From positions 124,001-188,000 of the forward strand of contig NZ_FNZF01000003.1 of NCBI RefSeq assembly GCF_900109165.1: 64,000 bases of DNA, given 5' to 3'. Each line of letters starts with the position of its first letter. The stretch's first letter is position 1. The notes below the pieces were generated by a model. That model searched no databases, was not told the DNA's origin, and worked only from the letters and a program-made list of their open reading frames with translations. Below, in pieces: positions 16,749 through 25,022 of the stretch. This stretch comes from Bhargavaea ginsengi (GTDB lineage Bacteria; Bacillota; Bacilli; Bacillales_A; Planococcaceae). A program made the translations under genes and the position numbers.

Positions 16749-17021
16749 TTATTCCGTTTCTTCCCCGAGTGACTGGGAGACGAACACCTCGGTCACCTTT
16801 TCGATCGCCTTTTCGGCTTCGACGCCTTCTGCGGTGATCGTGACGGTCGCGCCATGCGGGACGGCCTGTGCCATGACGCCCATGATGGACTTCAGGTTGG
16901 CCGACTTGCTGCCGTGGATCAGCTGGATGTCAGCGTCCAACGAGTTGACCGCCGAAACAAGCTGTGTGGCGGGACGGGCGTGAAGCCCTTCGGGTGCTGT
17001 GATTTTGAATGTCTTTTGCAT
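16749..17021 (-). CDS. ptsH: Phosphocarrier protein HPr (first copy)
   Basis: A 90-residue HPr that passes phosphate from enzyme I to sugar-specific EIIA domains. The phosphorylation histidine is His14 in EGLHARPA (canonical His15) and the HPr-kinase serine is Ser45 in NLKSIMGVM, so it is not Crh, which lacks the histidine. It is the last cistron of the crr-glcT-EIICB operon, 31 bp after EIICB. A second HPr is encoded at 35130-35396 with enzyme I; having two is unusual. Confidence 0.9.
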   Translation of the reverse strand: MQKTFKITAPEGLHARPATQLVSAVNSLDADIQLIHGSKSANLKSIMGVMAQAVPHGATVTITAEGVEAEKAIEKVTEVFVSQSLGEETE

Positions 17022-17052
17022 CTGGAAACGCCTCCGTTAGTCCGTTTTAAGA

Positions 17053-18495
17053 TTATTTTTTGTGCAGTTTTTTGACTTCATCAGCAACGAACTGGACGCT
17101 CGTGCCGACGATGACTTGGATATTGTGCTTACCGACGACATTAATACCCGGGACGCCGGTGGATTTGATTTTCTTCTGGTCGACTTTGTCCATGTCAGCC
17201 ACTTCAACCCGCAGCCTTGTTGCACAGTTGTCGATACTGCGGACGTTGTCTTTGCCGCCAAGACCGTCGTAGATTTTCGCGGCCATCGACTTGAACTTGT
17301 CGTCGCCTGTTGCCGTTTCCGCTTCTTCGACGACTTCATCGTCTTCACGCCCAGGTGTCTTCAGGTCGAACTTCCGGATGAGGAAGCGGAACAGGAAGTA
17401 GTAGATGAGCGCGAAGAACAAGCCCTGCACAAGGAGCATGAGCGGCATGTTGGCGATCGGGATGCGCAGGCTGAGCACAAAGTCGATCAGCCCGGCGCTG
17501 AATCCGAAGCCTGCCGTCCACTGGAACGAGGCCGCGATAAAGAGTGACAGCCCCGTGAGCGCTGCGTGCACGACGTACAGTGCAGGTGCGAGGAACATGA
17601 ACGAGAACTCAAGCGGCTCAGTAACGCCCGTGAAGAACGAGGCGAATCCGGCTGCCAGCATGAGCGAGGCCGCCTGCTTGCGGCGTTTGGTCTTTGCCGT
17701 GTGGTACATCGCAAGTGCCGCCGCCGGCAATCCGAACATCATGATCGGGAAGAACCCGGCCTGGTAGCGGCCTGTGATGCCCTGTTCACCGGTGCTGCTC
17801 CAGAAGTTGCCGATGTCGTTGATGCCGACCGTGTCAAACCAGAACACGGCGTTGAGTGCGTGGTGCAGTCCGGTCGGGATCAGGAGGCGGTTAAAGAATC
17901 CATAGATTCCGGCACCCGCCGCCCCGAGGTCCAGGATCGACTGGCCGAATGCGACAAGTCCGCCGTAGACGATCGGCCAGACAAAGAACAGGACCGCCGA
18001 TGCAACAAGCATGGCCACAGCCGACATGATCGGCACAAGCCGCTTGCCGCTGAAGAACGCCAGGAAGTCAGGCAGCTTCACCTGGCTGAACCGGTTGTAC
18101 ATGATGGATGCGATGATCCCTGAAAGAATACCGATAAATGCGTTTTGAATCTGGCCAAACGCCATATCCACGTTTTCCGGGTCTGTTTGCGTCAAGAGTC
18201 CTACCGAATTGGTCGATAGCATCGAGGTGACCACGAGGTAGGCTACCAGGCCGCTCAGTGCCGCAGCACCATCCTTTTCCCTGGAAAGCCCGATTGCGGC
18301 CCCCACCGCGAACAGGATCGGAATGTTTTTCAAGATCGAGTCCCCTGCCGTGATCAGGAACGCCGCGAAGACGTTGCCGGATCCCCAGCCGTCATGGTCG
18401 ATCCAGTAACCAATCCCCATCAGTATCGCCGCAGCCGGAAGGACTGCGACCGGAAGCATAAGGGAGCCCCCCAGCCTCTGCAAATACTTTTTCAT
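17053..18495 (-). CDS. PTS EIICB permease, glucose/N-acetylglucosamine family
   Basis: A 480-residue EIICB. The EIIC part starts MKKYLQRLGGSLMLPVAVLP and holds about ten membrane segments, with KLPDFLAFFSGKRLVPI, NRLLIPTGLHHALN, GFFPIMMFGLPAAALAMY and TGVTEPLEFSFMFLAP. The EIIB domain follows LKTPGRED near residue 370 and carries the phosphocysteine in DNCATRLRVEV. Sequence is closest, by memory, to NagE/NagP, but the operon has GlcT and its RNA target, which in B. subtilis control glucose uptake, so glucose is equally likely. EIIA is supplied by the upstream crr. The ATG at 18495 is preferred over a longer frame that overlaps glcT. Confidence 0.88.
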   Translation of the reverse strand: MKKYLQRLGGSLMLPVAVLPAAAILMGIGYWIDHDGWGSGNVFAAFLITAGDSILKNIPILFAVGAAIGLSREKDGAAALSGLVAYLVVTSMLSTNSVGLLTQTDPENVDMAFGQIQNAFIGILSGIIASIMYNRFSQVKLPDFLAFFSGKRLVPIMSAVAMLVASAVLFFVWPIVYGGLVAFGQSILDLGAAGAGIYGFFNRLLIPTGLHHALNAVFWFDTVGINDIGNFWSSTGEQGITGRYQAGFFPIMMFGLPAAALAMYHTAKTKRRKQAASLMLAAGFASFFTGVTEPLEFSFMFLAPALYVVHAALTGLSLFIAASFQWTAGFGFSAGLIDFVLSLRIPIANMPLMLLVQGLFFALIYYFLFRFLIRKFDLKTPGREDDEVVEEAETATGDDKFKSMAAKIYDGLGGKDNVRSIDNCATRLRVEVADMDKVDQKKIKSTGVPGINVVGKHNIQVIVGTSVQFVADEVKKLHKK

Positions 18496-18514
18496 CTTCA
18501 ATTTCCCCCTTTCG

Positions 18515-19348
18515 TCATGTCCCCTGGTTTTCCGGATTCCTGAGCCGTTCGATGTGTAGTGCAATATATGCCAGTTCCGATTCCGGTATATCGATTTCGT
18601 GCAGCCGCATGCTTTCCGCCGCCATCACCTTTGCGCAGTGATACGATTCTGCGTAACGGGTGCGGATCAGCTCCGCCATTTCGCTGTCGAGCGTATGCGC
18701 ATCATACCTGCCAAGATTGGCGACGGAATGCTGTAGATGCGTCACGAGCCGCTGGTATGAAATATCATCTTCCTCAATCTCGTTCCGCAGGCAGGCGCGG
18801 ATTGAGCGCAGCATATCACGGACGATGGTCGCCTGGCGGATCGTATCGTTCAGGTCTCCGCCATGCGGCTTCATCGTATGGAGGTGAAGCGCGATAAACC
18901 CTGCCTCGTCGACCGGCATCTCCACACCGAGCGTGTCGCGGATATGGCCGATTCCCCACAGCCCGATGCCGTACTCTTTCGGATACAGGAGGCGGATCTC
19001 CCCGAGAAGCTTGTTGTTGACGTGGATGCCGTCTTTTGTCCGCTCGATGGCGAACGACAGGTGGTCGGTCAGAACGAGATGGATGTGCTCGTTCAGCTTG
19101 GTTCCGAGCGTTTTCTCCGCCCGCGAGATGATCGCTTCCGACACCGTGAAATGTTCTTCAGGTATCCGGCCGAGGAGCTGGCTGAGCTGCTCGTTCTCCG
19201 TCATGACGAATACCTTCTCGATCTTGTCGGCCGGGACGGGATCGTTTCGCTTCTTGCCGAAGGCGACTCCGGCTCCGACCACGACCTTCTCCCTGTCTCC
19301 GTCACGTACGATCACCGCGTTGTTATTGAGGATTTTGCTGATTTTCAT
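18515..19348 (-). CDS. glcT: BglG-family transcription antiterminator GlcT
   Basis: A 277-residue antiterminator: an N-terminal CAT RNA-binding domain (MKISKILNNNAVIVRD, residues 1-60) followed by two PRD domains. Conserved phosphorylatable histidines are seen in LNEHIHLVLTDHL and GIGHIRD (PRD1) and in THLQHSV and YIALHIERL (PRD2). The RNA leader at 19920-19995 contains a GlcT-type target, which supports this name over LicT or SacT. It lies between crr and the EIICB gene in the same operon, so it would autoregulate. Confidence 0.9.
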   Translation of the reverse strand: MKISKILNNNAVIVRDGDREKVVVGAGVAFGKKRNDPVPADKIEKVFVMTENEQLSQLLGRIPEEHFTVSEAIISRAEKTLGTKLNEHIHLVLTDHLSFAIERTKDGIHVNNKLLGEIRLLYPKEYGIGLWGIGHIRDTLGVEMPVDEAGFIALHLHTMKPHGGDLNDTIRQATIVRDMLRSIRACLRNEIEEDDISYQRLVTHLQHSVANLGRYDAHTLDSEMAELIRTRYAESYHCAKVMAAESMRLHEIDIPESELAYIALHIERLRNPENQGT

Positions 19349-19376
19349 CGGACTCCTCCTCCAGTCGAAAATCGGG

Positions 19377-19865
19377 TCAGCCTGCAGTGACCGTCATAAT
19401 CACGGTTTCCCCTGCCGTGCAGGTGCCTTCCGCTACCGGCCGGACCGTCTTTCCTTCCCCGTTTGTCACGACGATCGGCGTGACCGTGCTGTTGGCATTT
19501 TCTCCGAGATAAGTCCAGTCCGCTTCGATCAGCGGCTGGCCCGCGGTCACTTTGTCATCCTGGCGGACCAGGACGTTGAAACCCTCGCCTTTAAGCGCGA
19601 CTGTTTCGAGCCCGATATGGATCAGGAATTCCGTGCCCTGTGCTGAGCGGATACCGATTGCATGGCCTGTGTCGGCGACCATCACGACCGTTCCGTCTAC
19701 CGGCGAGACGACGCTCCCCGAATCCGGCATGACGGCGATTCCCTCTCCCATCATCTTGCCGCTGAATACCGGGTCCGGCACTTGGTCAATCGGCATCAAT
19801 TGGCCAGAAACCGGTGCCAGCACTTTTTCTTCCTTGTCTTTTTTCTTGAACAGATTGGATAGCAT
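19377..19865 (-). CDS. crr: PTS glucose-type EIIA (Crr)
   Basis: A free-standing 162-residue EIIA(Glc). Motifs are MMGEGIAVMPDSG, VSPVDGTVVMVADTGHAIGI with the active-site-supporting histidine, and FLIHIGLETVALKGEGF with the phosphorylation histidine. It receives phosphate from HPr and passes it to the EIIB domain encoded downstream. The ATG at 19865 is used because AAAGGTGG lies about 9 bp upstream; the longer frame runs into the leader terminator. First gene of the operon. Confidence 0.9.
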   Translation of the reverse strand: MLSNLFKKKDKEEKVLAPVSGQLMPIDQVPDPVFSGKMMGEGIAVMPDSGSVVSPVDGTVVMVADTGHAIGIRSAQGTEFLIHIGLETVALKGEGFNVLVRQDDKVTAGQPLIEADWTYLGENANSTVTPIVVTNGEGKTVRPVAEGTCTAGETVIMTVTAG

Positions 19866-19919
19866 CCGCACATTCCACCTTTCGGGATTGTCACTCGGCG
19901 CGGCCCCTTTCCGGGACGT

Positions 19920-19995
19920 AAAAAGGCATGGGAGCATAGCGAAAGCCCCCAGGCTCCGCTCTTGCCCCCATGCCTGATCGGATCAGTCACATGAG
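19920..19995 (-). promoter_or_regulatory. GlcT-dependent RNA leader: RAT antiterminator overlapping a terminator
   Basis: Reading the minus strand, the leader contains GTGACTGATCCGATCAGGCA (about 19990-19971), which closely matches the B. subtilis ptsG RAT element bound by GlcT. Its 3' half overlaps the left arm of a strong terminator: AGGCATGGG (19975-19967) pairs with CCCATGCCT (19932-19924), followed by five T. The two folds exclude each other, so GlcT binding would allow transcription into crr-glcT-EIICB-ptsH. Confidence 0.88.
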
Positions 19996-20017
19996 ACCGC
20001 TGTGAATTTATGGGTAC

Positions 20018-20046
20018 AGAATACCACAGATAAATCTACATATCAA
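20018..20046 (-). promoter_or_regulatory. Sigma-A promoter of the crr operon
   Basis: On the minus strand -35 TTGATA (20046-20041), a 17-bp spacer and -10 TATTCT (20023-20018). Transcription would begin just upstream of the RAT leader. Confidence 0.75.
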
Positions 20047-20060
20047 TAAAGCGTTTACAT
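20046..20060 (-). promoter_or_regulatory. Candidate cre site upstream of the crr promoter
   Basis: ATGTAAACGCTTTAT on the minus strand matches the CcpA site WTGNAANCGNWNNCW with one mismatch and abuts the -35 element. Such placement can give repression or activation; which applies here is not known. Confidence 0.5.
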
Positions 20061-20098
20061 TTTTTGCGAAAATTCGCATCAATGCGCGGCAGCTCCGG

Positions 20099-20225
20099 GG
20101 AAACGTTGATGAAGTCGAGTGAAACGTTGATTAAGTTTATTGAGATGTTGACGATCTTCATTGAGACGTTGATGATCTTCATTGAAACGTTGATTAAGTT
20201 CACTGAAACGTTGACAATCTGCCCG
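20099..20225 (-). repeat. Array A: six 21-bp units with core TCAACGTYTCA
   Basis: Cores begin at 20105 and recur every 21 bp exactly through 20210 (GTTGA on the plus strand). Read on the minus strand, the direction of idi transcription, the unit is roughly TCAACGTTTCANTGAANNT. The array starts about 45 bp after the idi stop. It is translatable in one frame because 21 is a multiple of three, but there is no ribosome-binding site and the sister array D has a 20-bp period, so coding is unlikely. Confidence 0.85.
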
Positions 20226-20267
20226 CCGCAAACAAAAACGCCCCGGCCGAAGCCGGAACGTTAACAC

Positions 20268-21302
20268 TCAAAAACCTTTTCTCACAAGGCGGGGCGTATC
20301 CTTCAGTTCGCGAAGATTCGATGCGCCGATGCCGAACATCGCCATGCGGAGTTCCATCTCGCGTACGGCCATCGATTCCAGCACATCTTCCGTGCTCTGT
20401 GTCGCTTCTTTCAGGATCGAACGGCCGAACCCGACAAAGTCAGCGCCGAGCGCCAGCGCTTTTGCGGCATCAAGACCCGTCCGCATGCCGCCGCTTGCAA
20501 CAAGCGTCCGGCCGCCGATTTCCGCCCGCACCATCCGGACCGAGTCGGCCGTCGGGATGCCCCAGTCGCTGAACGCCTCCGCTGCAGCCCGGCGCACCGG
20601 ATCCTTGGAGCGGAACTTTTCCACCTGGCTCCACGATGTGCCGCCGGCACCTGCGACGTCGACGAACGCAATGCCTGCATCTGTCAGGCGCCGTGCAGTT
20701 TCGCCGTCGATGCCCCAGCCGACTTCCTTGACGCCGACCGGCACACCGAGCCCTGTGCAGAGTGTTTCGATTTTCCCGAGGAGCGCCCTGAAGTTCGTAT
20801 CTCCACCGTCCTGGACCACTTCCTGGATGCTGTTCAGATGGAGGACGAGCATGTCAGCCTCCGTCAGCTCGACGATTCGCCTGCATTCATCGATGCCGTA
20901 GCCGTAGTTGAACTGAACGGCGCCGATGTTCGCAATGATCGGCACGTTTGGCGCGTACCGACGCATGAGAAACGAAGGCGGATGGCCGTCGCTGTCGAGG
21001 AGTGCCCTTGTCGAACCAAGCGCAAGAGCCCAGCCGCGTTCCTCGGCAGCCTCTGCCAGGTTCCGGTTGATTGTTTCGGCAAGCGCCGTCCCGCCGGTCA
21101 TCGAAGAGATGAGGAACGGCGTCCGGCACGCATGCCCCAGAAATTCAGCCTCAGTTGAAATATCCGCAAAATCGATTTCCGGCAAGGCATTATGGATAAA
21201 CGCATACGACTCGAATCCGGTCGTGATGGCATCCCCTGTGACTTTTTCATTGAGTGTGATCTGAATATGTTCCGATTTCCTCTGTTCTATTGAGCCGGCC
21301 AT
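20268..21302 (-). CDS. fni: Type 2 isopentenyl-diphosphate isomerase
   Basis: A 344-residue FMN-dependent IDI-2 that interconverts isopentenyl and dimethylallyl diphosphate. Visible motifs are SIEQRKSEHI at the N-terminus, PFLISSMTGG near residue 66, ALGSTRALL, LHLNSIQEVVQ, GVKEVGWGI and the FMN/phosphate region ASGGMRTGLDAAKALALGAD. The ATG at 21302 follows a GAAGGCGG site; the GTG three codons upstream overlaps it. It supplies precursors to the YisP-like and carotenoid enzymes nearby. Confidence 0.92.
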   Translation of the reverse strand: MAGSIEQRKSEHIQITLNEKVTGDAITTGFESYAFIHNALPEIDFADISTEAEFLGHACRTPFLISSMTGGTALAETINRNLAEAAEERGWALALGSTRALLDSDGHPPSFLMRRYAPNVPIIANIGAVQFNYGYGIDECRRIVELTEADMLVLHLNSIQEVVQDGGDTNFRALLGKIETLCTGLGVPVGVKEVGWGIDGETARRLTDAGIAFVDVAGAGGTSWSQVEKFRSKDPVRRAAAEAFSDWGIPTADSVRMVRAEIGGRTLVASGGMRTGLDAAKALALGADFVGFGRSILKEATQSTEDVLESMAVREMELRMAMFGIGASNLRELKDTPRLVRKGF

Positions 21303-21346
21303 CGCCAACACCGCCTTCTGTCTTTGCTGTACCGGTTCCGGAAACG

Positions 21347-22159
21347 TCAGTCGACACTGACCTCTTCGACCGTCCGGACCACTTCATCCCGTGACATCTT
21401 CTCGCGCCCGTCCTTCAGCGCGCCAAGCGTCTTATGGGCAAGGGCAAGTGGAAGGCGGCAAAACAGAATGACGCTTTTTGTGCTGAGCGCTTTCATATAC
21501 TGATCCGCCTTGGAGAGATTTTCTTCCGCATAGCGGAACAGGTCATCGCGAGTCCATCCGTCCGGCACGAAGCGGACGCCGCGCTCGTCCATGTCTTCCT
21601 TCTCGTTGCGCAGGATATTGACCGCCTGCAGGCCGCGTCCGTAGCCGATCGCGAGCTCACGGTCCGTCTTTTCACCCGCATAGTGTCCCCAAAGATCAGA
21701 CAGCAGCACGCCGACAAGCCCTGCCACATAGTACGTATAATCGTCCAGGTCCTCACGTGTGCGGATTTTCCATCCCGCCTTGGCCCACTTTGCCATGCCC
21801 TCGGACATTTCCCGGGCGGCATCCGCGATTCTCGGGCGCACCGCTTCCGGACAGGCCTCCATCCAGTCGGCAAGCCTGAGCGTCACTTCGGGCATGCGCT
21901 CCTTGACCGGCCCGAGGATGCCGAGGTAGCGTTCATTGTCGAACGGCTGCGTAAACAGCTCGCCCACCTGCATCAGGAGCGAGTGCTTAAGGTCGTTGCC
22001 GAGCTCTTCGTGGTCCTCTATCTCATCAATTGCCCGGAAAACAAGGTACGCGGAGGCGACGGAAGCTTTCAGTTCTTTCTGCAAAAAAGTAATCGGAATA
22101 TAAAATGTCCGGCTTGTTTCTTTCAGTACTCGCAGCGCATCTTTTGGAAACCCACTCAT
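21347..22159 (-). CDS. YisP-like squalene/phytoene synthase family protein
   Basis: A 270-residue all-helical prenyl synthase. The first aspartate motif is DEIED (residues 45-49), in the context YLVFRAIDEIEDH that is typical of B. subtilis YisP. The second reads NILRNEKED, with Asn where phytoene and squalene synthases have the first Asp. YisP of B. subtilis acts mainly as a farnesyl-diphosphate phosphatase, so this may make farnesol rather than a C30 or C40 product; that is inference. The ATG at 22159 has GGAAGGATC upstream, and the frame 15 codons longer does not. It precedes idi in the same direction. Confidence 0.82.
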   Translation of the reverse strand: MSGFPKDALRVLKETSRTFYIPITFLQKELKASVASAYLVFRAIDEIEDHEELGNDLKHSLLMQVGELFTQPFDNERYLGILGPVKERMPEVTLRLADWMEACPEAVRPRIADAAREMSEGMAKWAKAGWKIRTREDLDDYTYYVAGLVGVLLSDLWGHYAGEKTDRELAIGYGRGLQAVNILRNEKEDMDERGVRFVPDGWTRDDLFRYAEENLSKADQYMKALSTKSVILFCRLPLALAHKTLGALKDGREKMSRDEVVRTVEEVSVD

Positions 22160-22313
22160 TTTGATCCCGATCCTTCCTCGTAAAGTGAATGATATACCTT
22201 TCATCGTAACTCAATTTTTTCGATAAATACAGTCCGTTCCCCTTCTCTCCGGTGTACATTGATTGAAAATTTGATATCAGGCCGATAGCATTTGCAGAAA
22301 GGAGGCGGCACAG

Positions 22314-23333
22314 ATGCAAGTGAGTATGCTGGACCAGACACAGCTGGCGGAAGGGCAGACCCCCGAGGCGGGGTTCGCCGGTACAGTGGAGGCGGCGCGG
22401 CTTGCCGAACAGCTCGGCTATCGGCGGTTCTGGGTATCGGAGCACCACAGTTCGGACACGATTGCCGGCTCCTCTCCCGAAATCCTTGCAGTACATCTAT
22501 TGGCGCAGACGGAGACGATCCGGATTGGCACGGGAGGGGTCATGCTGACCCATTACGCGCCGTACAAAGTGGCCGAAAACTTCCGCGTAATGAGCGCGCT
22601 TGCCCCGGGCCGCGTCGACCTTGGTGTCGGCAAGGCACCCGGCGGCACGCACCTGCCGACAATCGCGCTGCAGGGCGGCCGGGCACTCACCGATGCCAAG
22701 CCACGCAATAAGGAAAGGTTCCCGGAAATGGTCGGCGAACTGATCGAGTACCTGGAGGACGACCTCCCGGAAAGCCATCCGATGAGCGGCTATCTGAAGG
22801 CTTCCCCTGCAGTCATCCAAAAGCCGCTCCCGTGGATCCTCGGAACCGGCCCCGCGTCCGCACAACTTGCTGCGGAGCGAGGCCTGCCGTATGCCTTTGC
22901 CCGATTCATCAATGCGGAGCGGGATGAAATGGAGCAGACCATCCGCCTGTACAGGGAAAACTTCCGCCCGTCCCGCTTTTCGGAAGCGCCCTACACGGTT
23001 TGTGCCGCCCGGGTTTTCGCGGCGGACACCGATGACGAAGCGGAATGGATTGCGCGCAGTGCGGCACACGTGCAGTTCGGATTCCACCGGGGCATCCAGG
23101 GGCACCTGCCGGATCCTGCCGAAGCGCTTACAGGCATTGTGACGGAAAAAGAAAAACAGGAAGTCCGGGATATCCTGGCCACCTACATGATCGGTTCAAA
23201 CAAATCGCTCGGCCGTCAGATGGATGAACTTTCCTCTGCAGGCGTCGATGAAATCATGGCGATCACCCCTGTGTTCAGCCCGGAAAGCAAGAAGAGGTCG
23301 ATGATTGTGTTAAAGGAAGCGGCCCAAAGCTAA
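22314..23333 (+). CDS. LLM-class flavin-dependent oxidoreductase
   Basis: A 339-residue bacterial-luciferase-like monooxygenase. It opens MQVSMLDQTQLAEGQTP, with FWVSEHHSSD near residue 40 and GGVMLTHYAPYKVAENFRVM near 78, as in the MsnO8/YhbW-type group; the C-terminal QMDELSSAGVDEIMAITPVF is also typical. AAAGGAGG lies 8 bp before the ATG. It diverges from the YisP-like gene. Substrate not identifiable; the flavin is probably FMN bound loosely. Confidence 0.88.
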   Translation: MQVSMLDQTQLAEGQTPEAGFAGTVEAARLAEQLGYRRFWVSEHHSSDTIAGSSPEILAVHLLAQTETIRIGTGGVMLTHYAPYKVAENFRVMSALAPGRVDLGVGKAPGGTHLPTIALQGGRALTDAKPRNKERFPEMVGELIEYLEDDLPESHPMSGYLKASPAVIQKPLPWILGTGPASAQLAAERGLPYAFARFINAERDEMEQTIRLYRENFRPSRFSEAPYTVCAARVFAADTDDEAEWIARSAAHVQFGFHRGIQGHLPDPAEALTGIVTEKEKQEVRDILATYMIGSNKSLGRQMDELSSAGVDEIMAITPVFSPESKKRSMIVLKEAAQS

Positions 23334-23420
23334 ACGCGGCAACCGACATATTTCCCGGGAAATTACGCGGAATCTGACGAAAGTGGGCATATTGCGAATC
23401 TGCTCTCCATCTCTCCACGA

Positions 23421-23445
23421 GGTTAATTCCTGTCATACGGGGAAT
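23421..23445 (+). promoter_or_regulatory. Possible sigma-B-type promoter before the YugN-like gene
   Basis: GGTTAA and GGGAAT separated by 13 bp, 40 bp upstream of the start, resemble the general-stress consensus GTTTAA-N12-15-GGGTAT with one mismatch in each element. Only a motif match. Confidence 0.35.
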
Positions 23446-23485
23446 AGAGTATCAACCTACGAGATGGGAAAAGGAGAGTGGAACC

Positions 23486-23920
23486 ATGCTGAAACTGGAA
23501 ACGGACCTTCAGGGCAAACAGGCACGGTTCGGTGATATTTATCCGATCCTGCTAGAAAAGGATATTACGCTTTGCGGTAACTGGGAATACGACGAGGCCA
23601 TGTTCGACGGAATCCTGAATAAGGATGGCCCGGAGACGATCTATCTCCGGATCCCGTTCGACGTAGTTTCCGGCATGCTGGAAGATCCCGAAACACAGAT
23701 TGTGTTCGGCCAGCCGTTCGTCCTCAAGCATGTGGTCAACGTCGGCCTCGACCACGAAGGCGATGACCTGCTGGCGACCACAGGACTCAACCAGTTCCAG
23801 AGCCCCGAAGAAAAGGATGGAGCGATCCGCCGCAAATCCCACTGGGAGGAAGAAGGCGAGCGGGTCGTCCAGGGAATTGTCGAGAGCTTCCCTCTCCTGG
23901 ACGAGCGGCGGATCCGCTGA
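23486..23920 (+). CDS. YugN-like family protein
   Basis: A soluble 144-residue protein without membrane segments or known catalytic motifs. The order of segments, an N-terminal GNWEYDEAMFD, YLRIPFDVVSGMLEDPETQI, FGQPFVLKHVVNVGLDHEGD and FNQFQ-like GLNQFQSPEEKDG, matches the YugN-like family of Bacillales, whose function is unknown. AAAAGGAGAG lies 8 bp before the ATG. A possible stress promoter precedes it and a strong terminator follows. Confidence 0.65.
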   Translation: MLKLETDLQGKQARFGDIYPILLEKDITLCGNWEYDEAMFDGILNKDGPETIYLRIPFDVVSGMLEDPETQIVFGQPFVLKHVVNVGLDHEGDDLLATTGLNQFQSPEEKDGAIRRKSHWEEEGERVVQGIVESFPLLDERRIR

Positions 23921-23935
23921 CCCCAAATACAATAG

Positions 23936-23967
23936 AAACCGGCACGGGATTTTATCCGTGCCGGTTT
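23936..23967. terminator. Bidirectional terminator between convergent genes
   Basis: A perfect 12-bp stem (23936-23947 with 23956-23967) and an 8-base loop with T-rich sequence on one side and A-rich on the other. It serves the YugN-like gene and the MerR-type gene. Confidence 0.85.
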
Positions 23968-23969
23968 AT

Positions 23970-24878
23970 TTATGTGTTGGAATAATCGTTATCCAGATCG
24001 CGCAGCACTTGCTCTACGTCATCCGTCACCCGGATATGGACCGGTTTGCCTGCGGCCGCTGCAAGACGGACTCCCGCCCCTCCCGCATAAAAACGAATAT
24101 CCGCATGTTCCCCGGCAAAGCGGTCCAATTCGCCCAGCACGTCCGGATGGCGGAGGAATGGTGCCGTGGTCGATGCCGATAAAAGGACCGCGTCGGGCTT
24201 GAGCTGCCGGATGAGCGACTCGGTCGCGCCGGGAGCGGGGGAAGCCCCGACCAGATGCGTCCTGTACCCCCTCATCATCGCTTTCAGCAGGATGAGATGG
24301 ACCGGTATTTCATGACGCTCCTCAGGGAAGCAGGCGCCGATGATGAGGGGGGCGCCGGGAGCAGGACGGACATTCCGCCGGATATTCACAAGCAAGTCCC
24401 TCACAATGAGGCTTGAAACAGACTCCTGGTACTCCCCCCACTCTCCCCGCTCCCACAAGCCTCCGACCTGTTTCAGGAATGGGATGACCACTCCATCCAG
24501 AAAATGCGCCAGCCCGAGTTCGCTGTGCGCCTGCCGGAGGAGCCTCTCCAGTTCAGCTTCATGGCACTGCTCGCCCTGTCCGATCAACTTGCGTACATAC
24601 CGGCCGGCTTCGCTTTCCGGTTGCTGCGCCGTCCCGGCCGTCTGCTCTTCAGTCGTTGCCAGTTCCGCGGCACGCTTCAGCGGATGCCCGTCATTGCGCA
24701 GCGCCTGCATCTTCAACAGCCTGCGGATCTCTTCCTCACCATAAACACGGTACCCGTTATCCTTCCTGACCGGACGGACGATGCCATACCGGTCTTCCCA
24801 TTTCCGGATGACCTGTTCGGAAAGACCGGTGATCCGTGCAACGTCCTTAATGTAATAGCCTACCGGCTCCTTCATCAT
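23970..24878 (-). CDS. MerR-family regulator with cobalamin-binding domain (CarH/LitR-like)
   Basis: A 302-residue regulator. Residues 8-75 are a MerR HTH (YYIKDVARITGLSEQVIRKW, NGYRVYGEEEI); then a B12-binding helical bundle and a Rossmann-type B12 domain with the lower-ligand candidate His189 in EERHEIP. In Thermus CarH a Trp-His pair and a Wx9EH motif cap adenosylcobalamin; here it reads W142-E143 and E152-S153, so both capping histidines are absent. It diverges from the crt operon, whose promoter lies in a 12-bp inverted repeat, so it most likely represses carotenoid genes. Whether it responds to light or only to cobalamin is open. ATG 24878 follows AGGAGG by 5 bp; the next codon is also ATG. 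Confidence 0.85.
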   Translation of the reverse strand: MMKEPVGYYIKDVARITGLSEQVIRKWEDRYGIVRPVRKDNGYRVYGEEEIRRLLKMQALRNDGHPLKRAAELATTEEQTAGTAQQPESEAGRYVRKLIGQGEQCHEAELERLLRQAHSELGLAHFLDGVVIPFLKQVGGLWERGEWGEYQESVSSLIVRDLLVNIRRNVRPAPGAPLIIGACFPEERHEIPVHLILLKAMMRGYRTHLVGASPAPGATESLIRQLKPDAVLLSASTTAPFLRHPDVLGELDRFAGEHADIRFYAGGAGVRLAAAAGKPVHIRVTDDVEQVLRDLDNDYSNT

Positions 24879-25022
24879 GCCCGCCTCCTCCGCTCTCAAA
24901 ATATCCTTAACCAACATTGTATATCATCTCCACCAAACCTTGTACGGGTTTAGGCCTTTTAATCTAGGGGAAGACAACTATTAACATATTATACTTGTTT
25001 TCTTCCTGATTTTCGACTTTAA

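Noticed and set aside
20064-20264. Plus-strand frame MRKFASMRG... through array A
   Set aside because: Its repeats arise from the 21-bp array; no ribosome-binding site, and the related array D has a 20-bp period that cannot be coding.
23641-24182. Overlapping frames on both strands across the YugN-like gene end
   Set aside because: They lack start signals and cross the bidirectional terminator.
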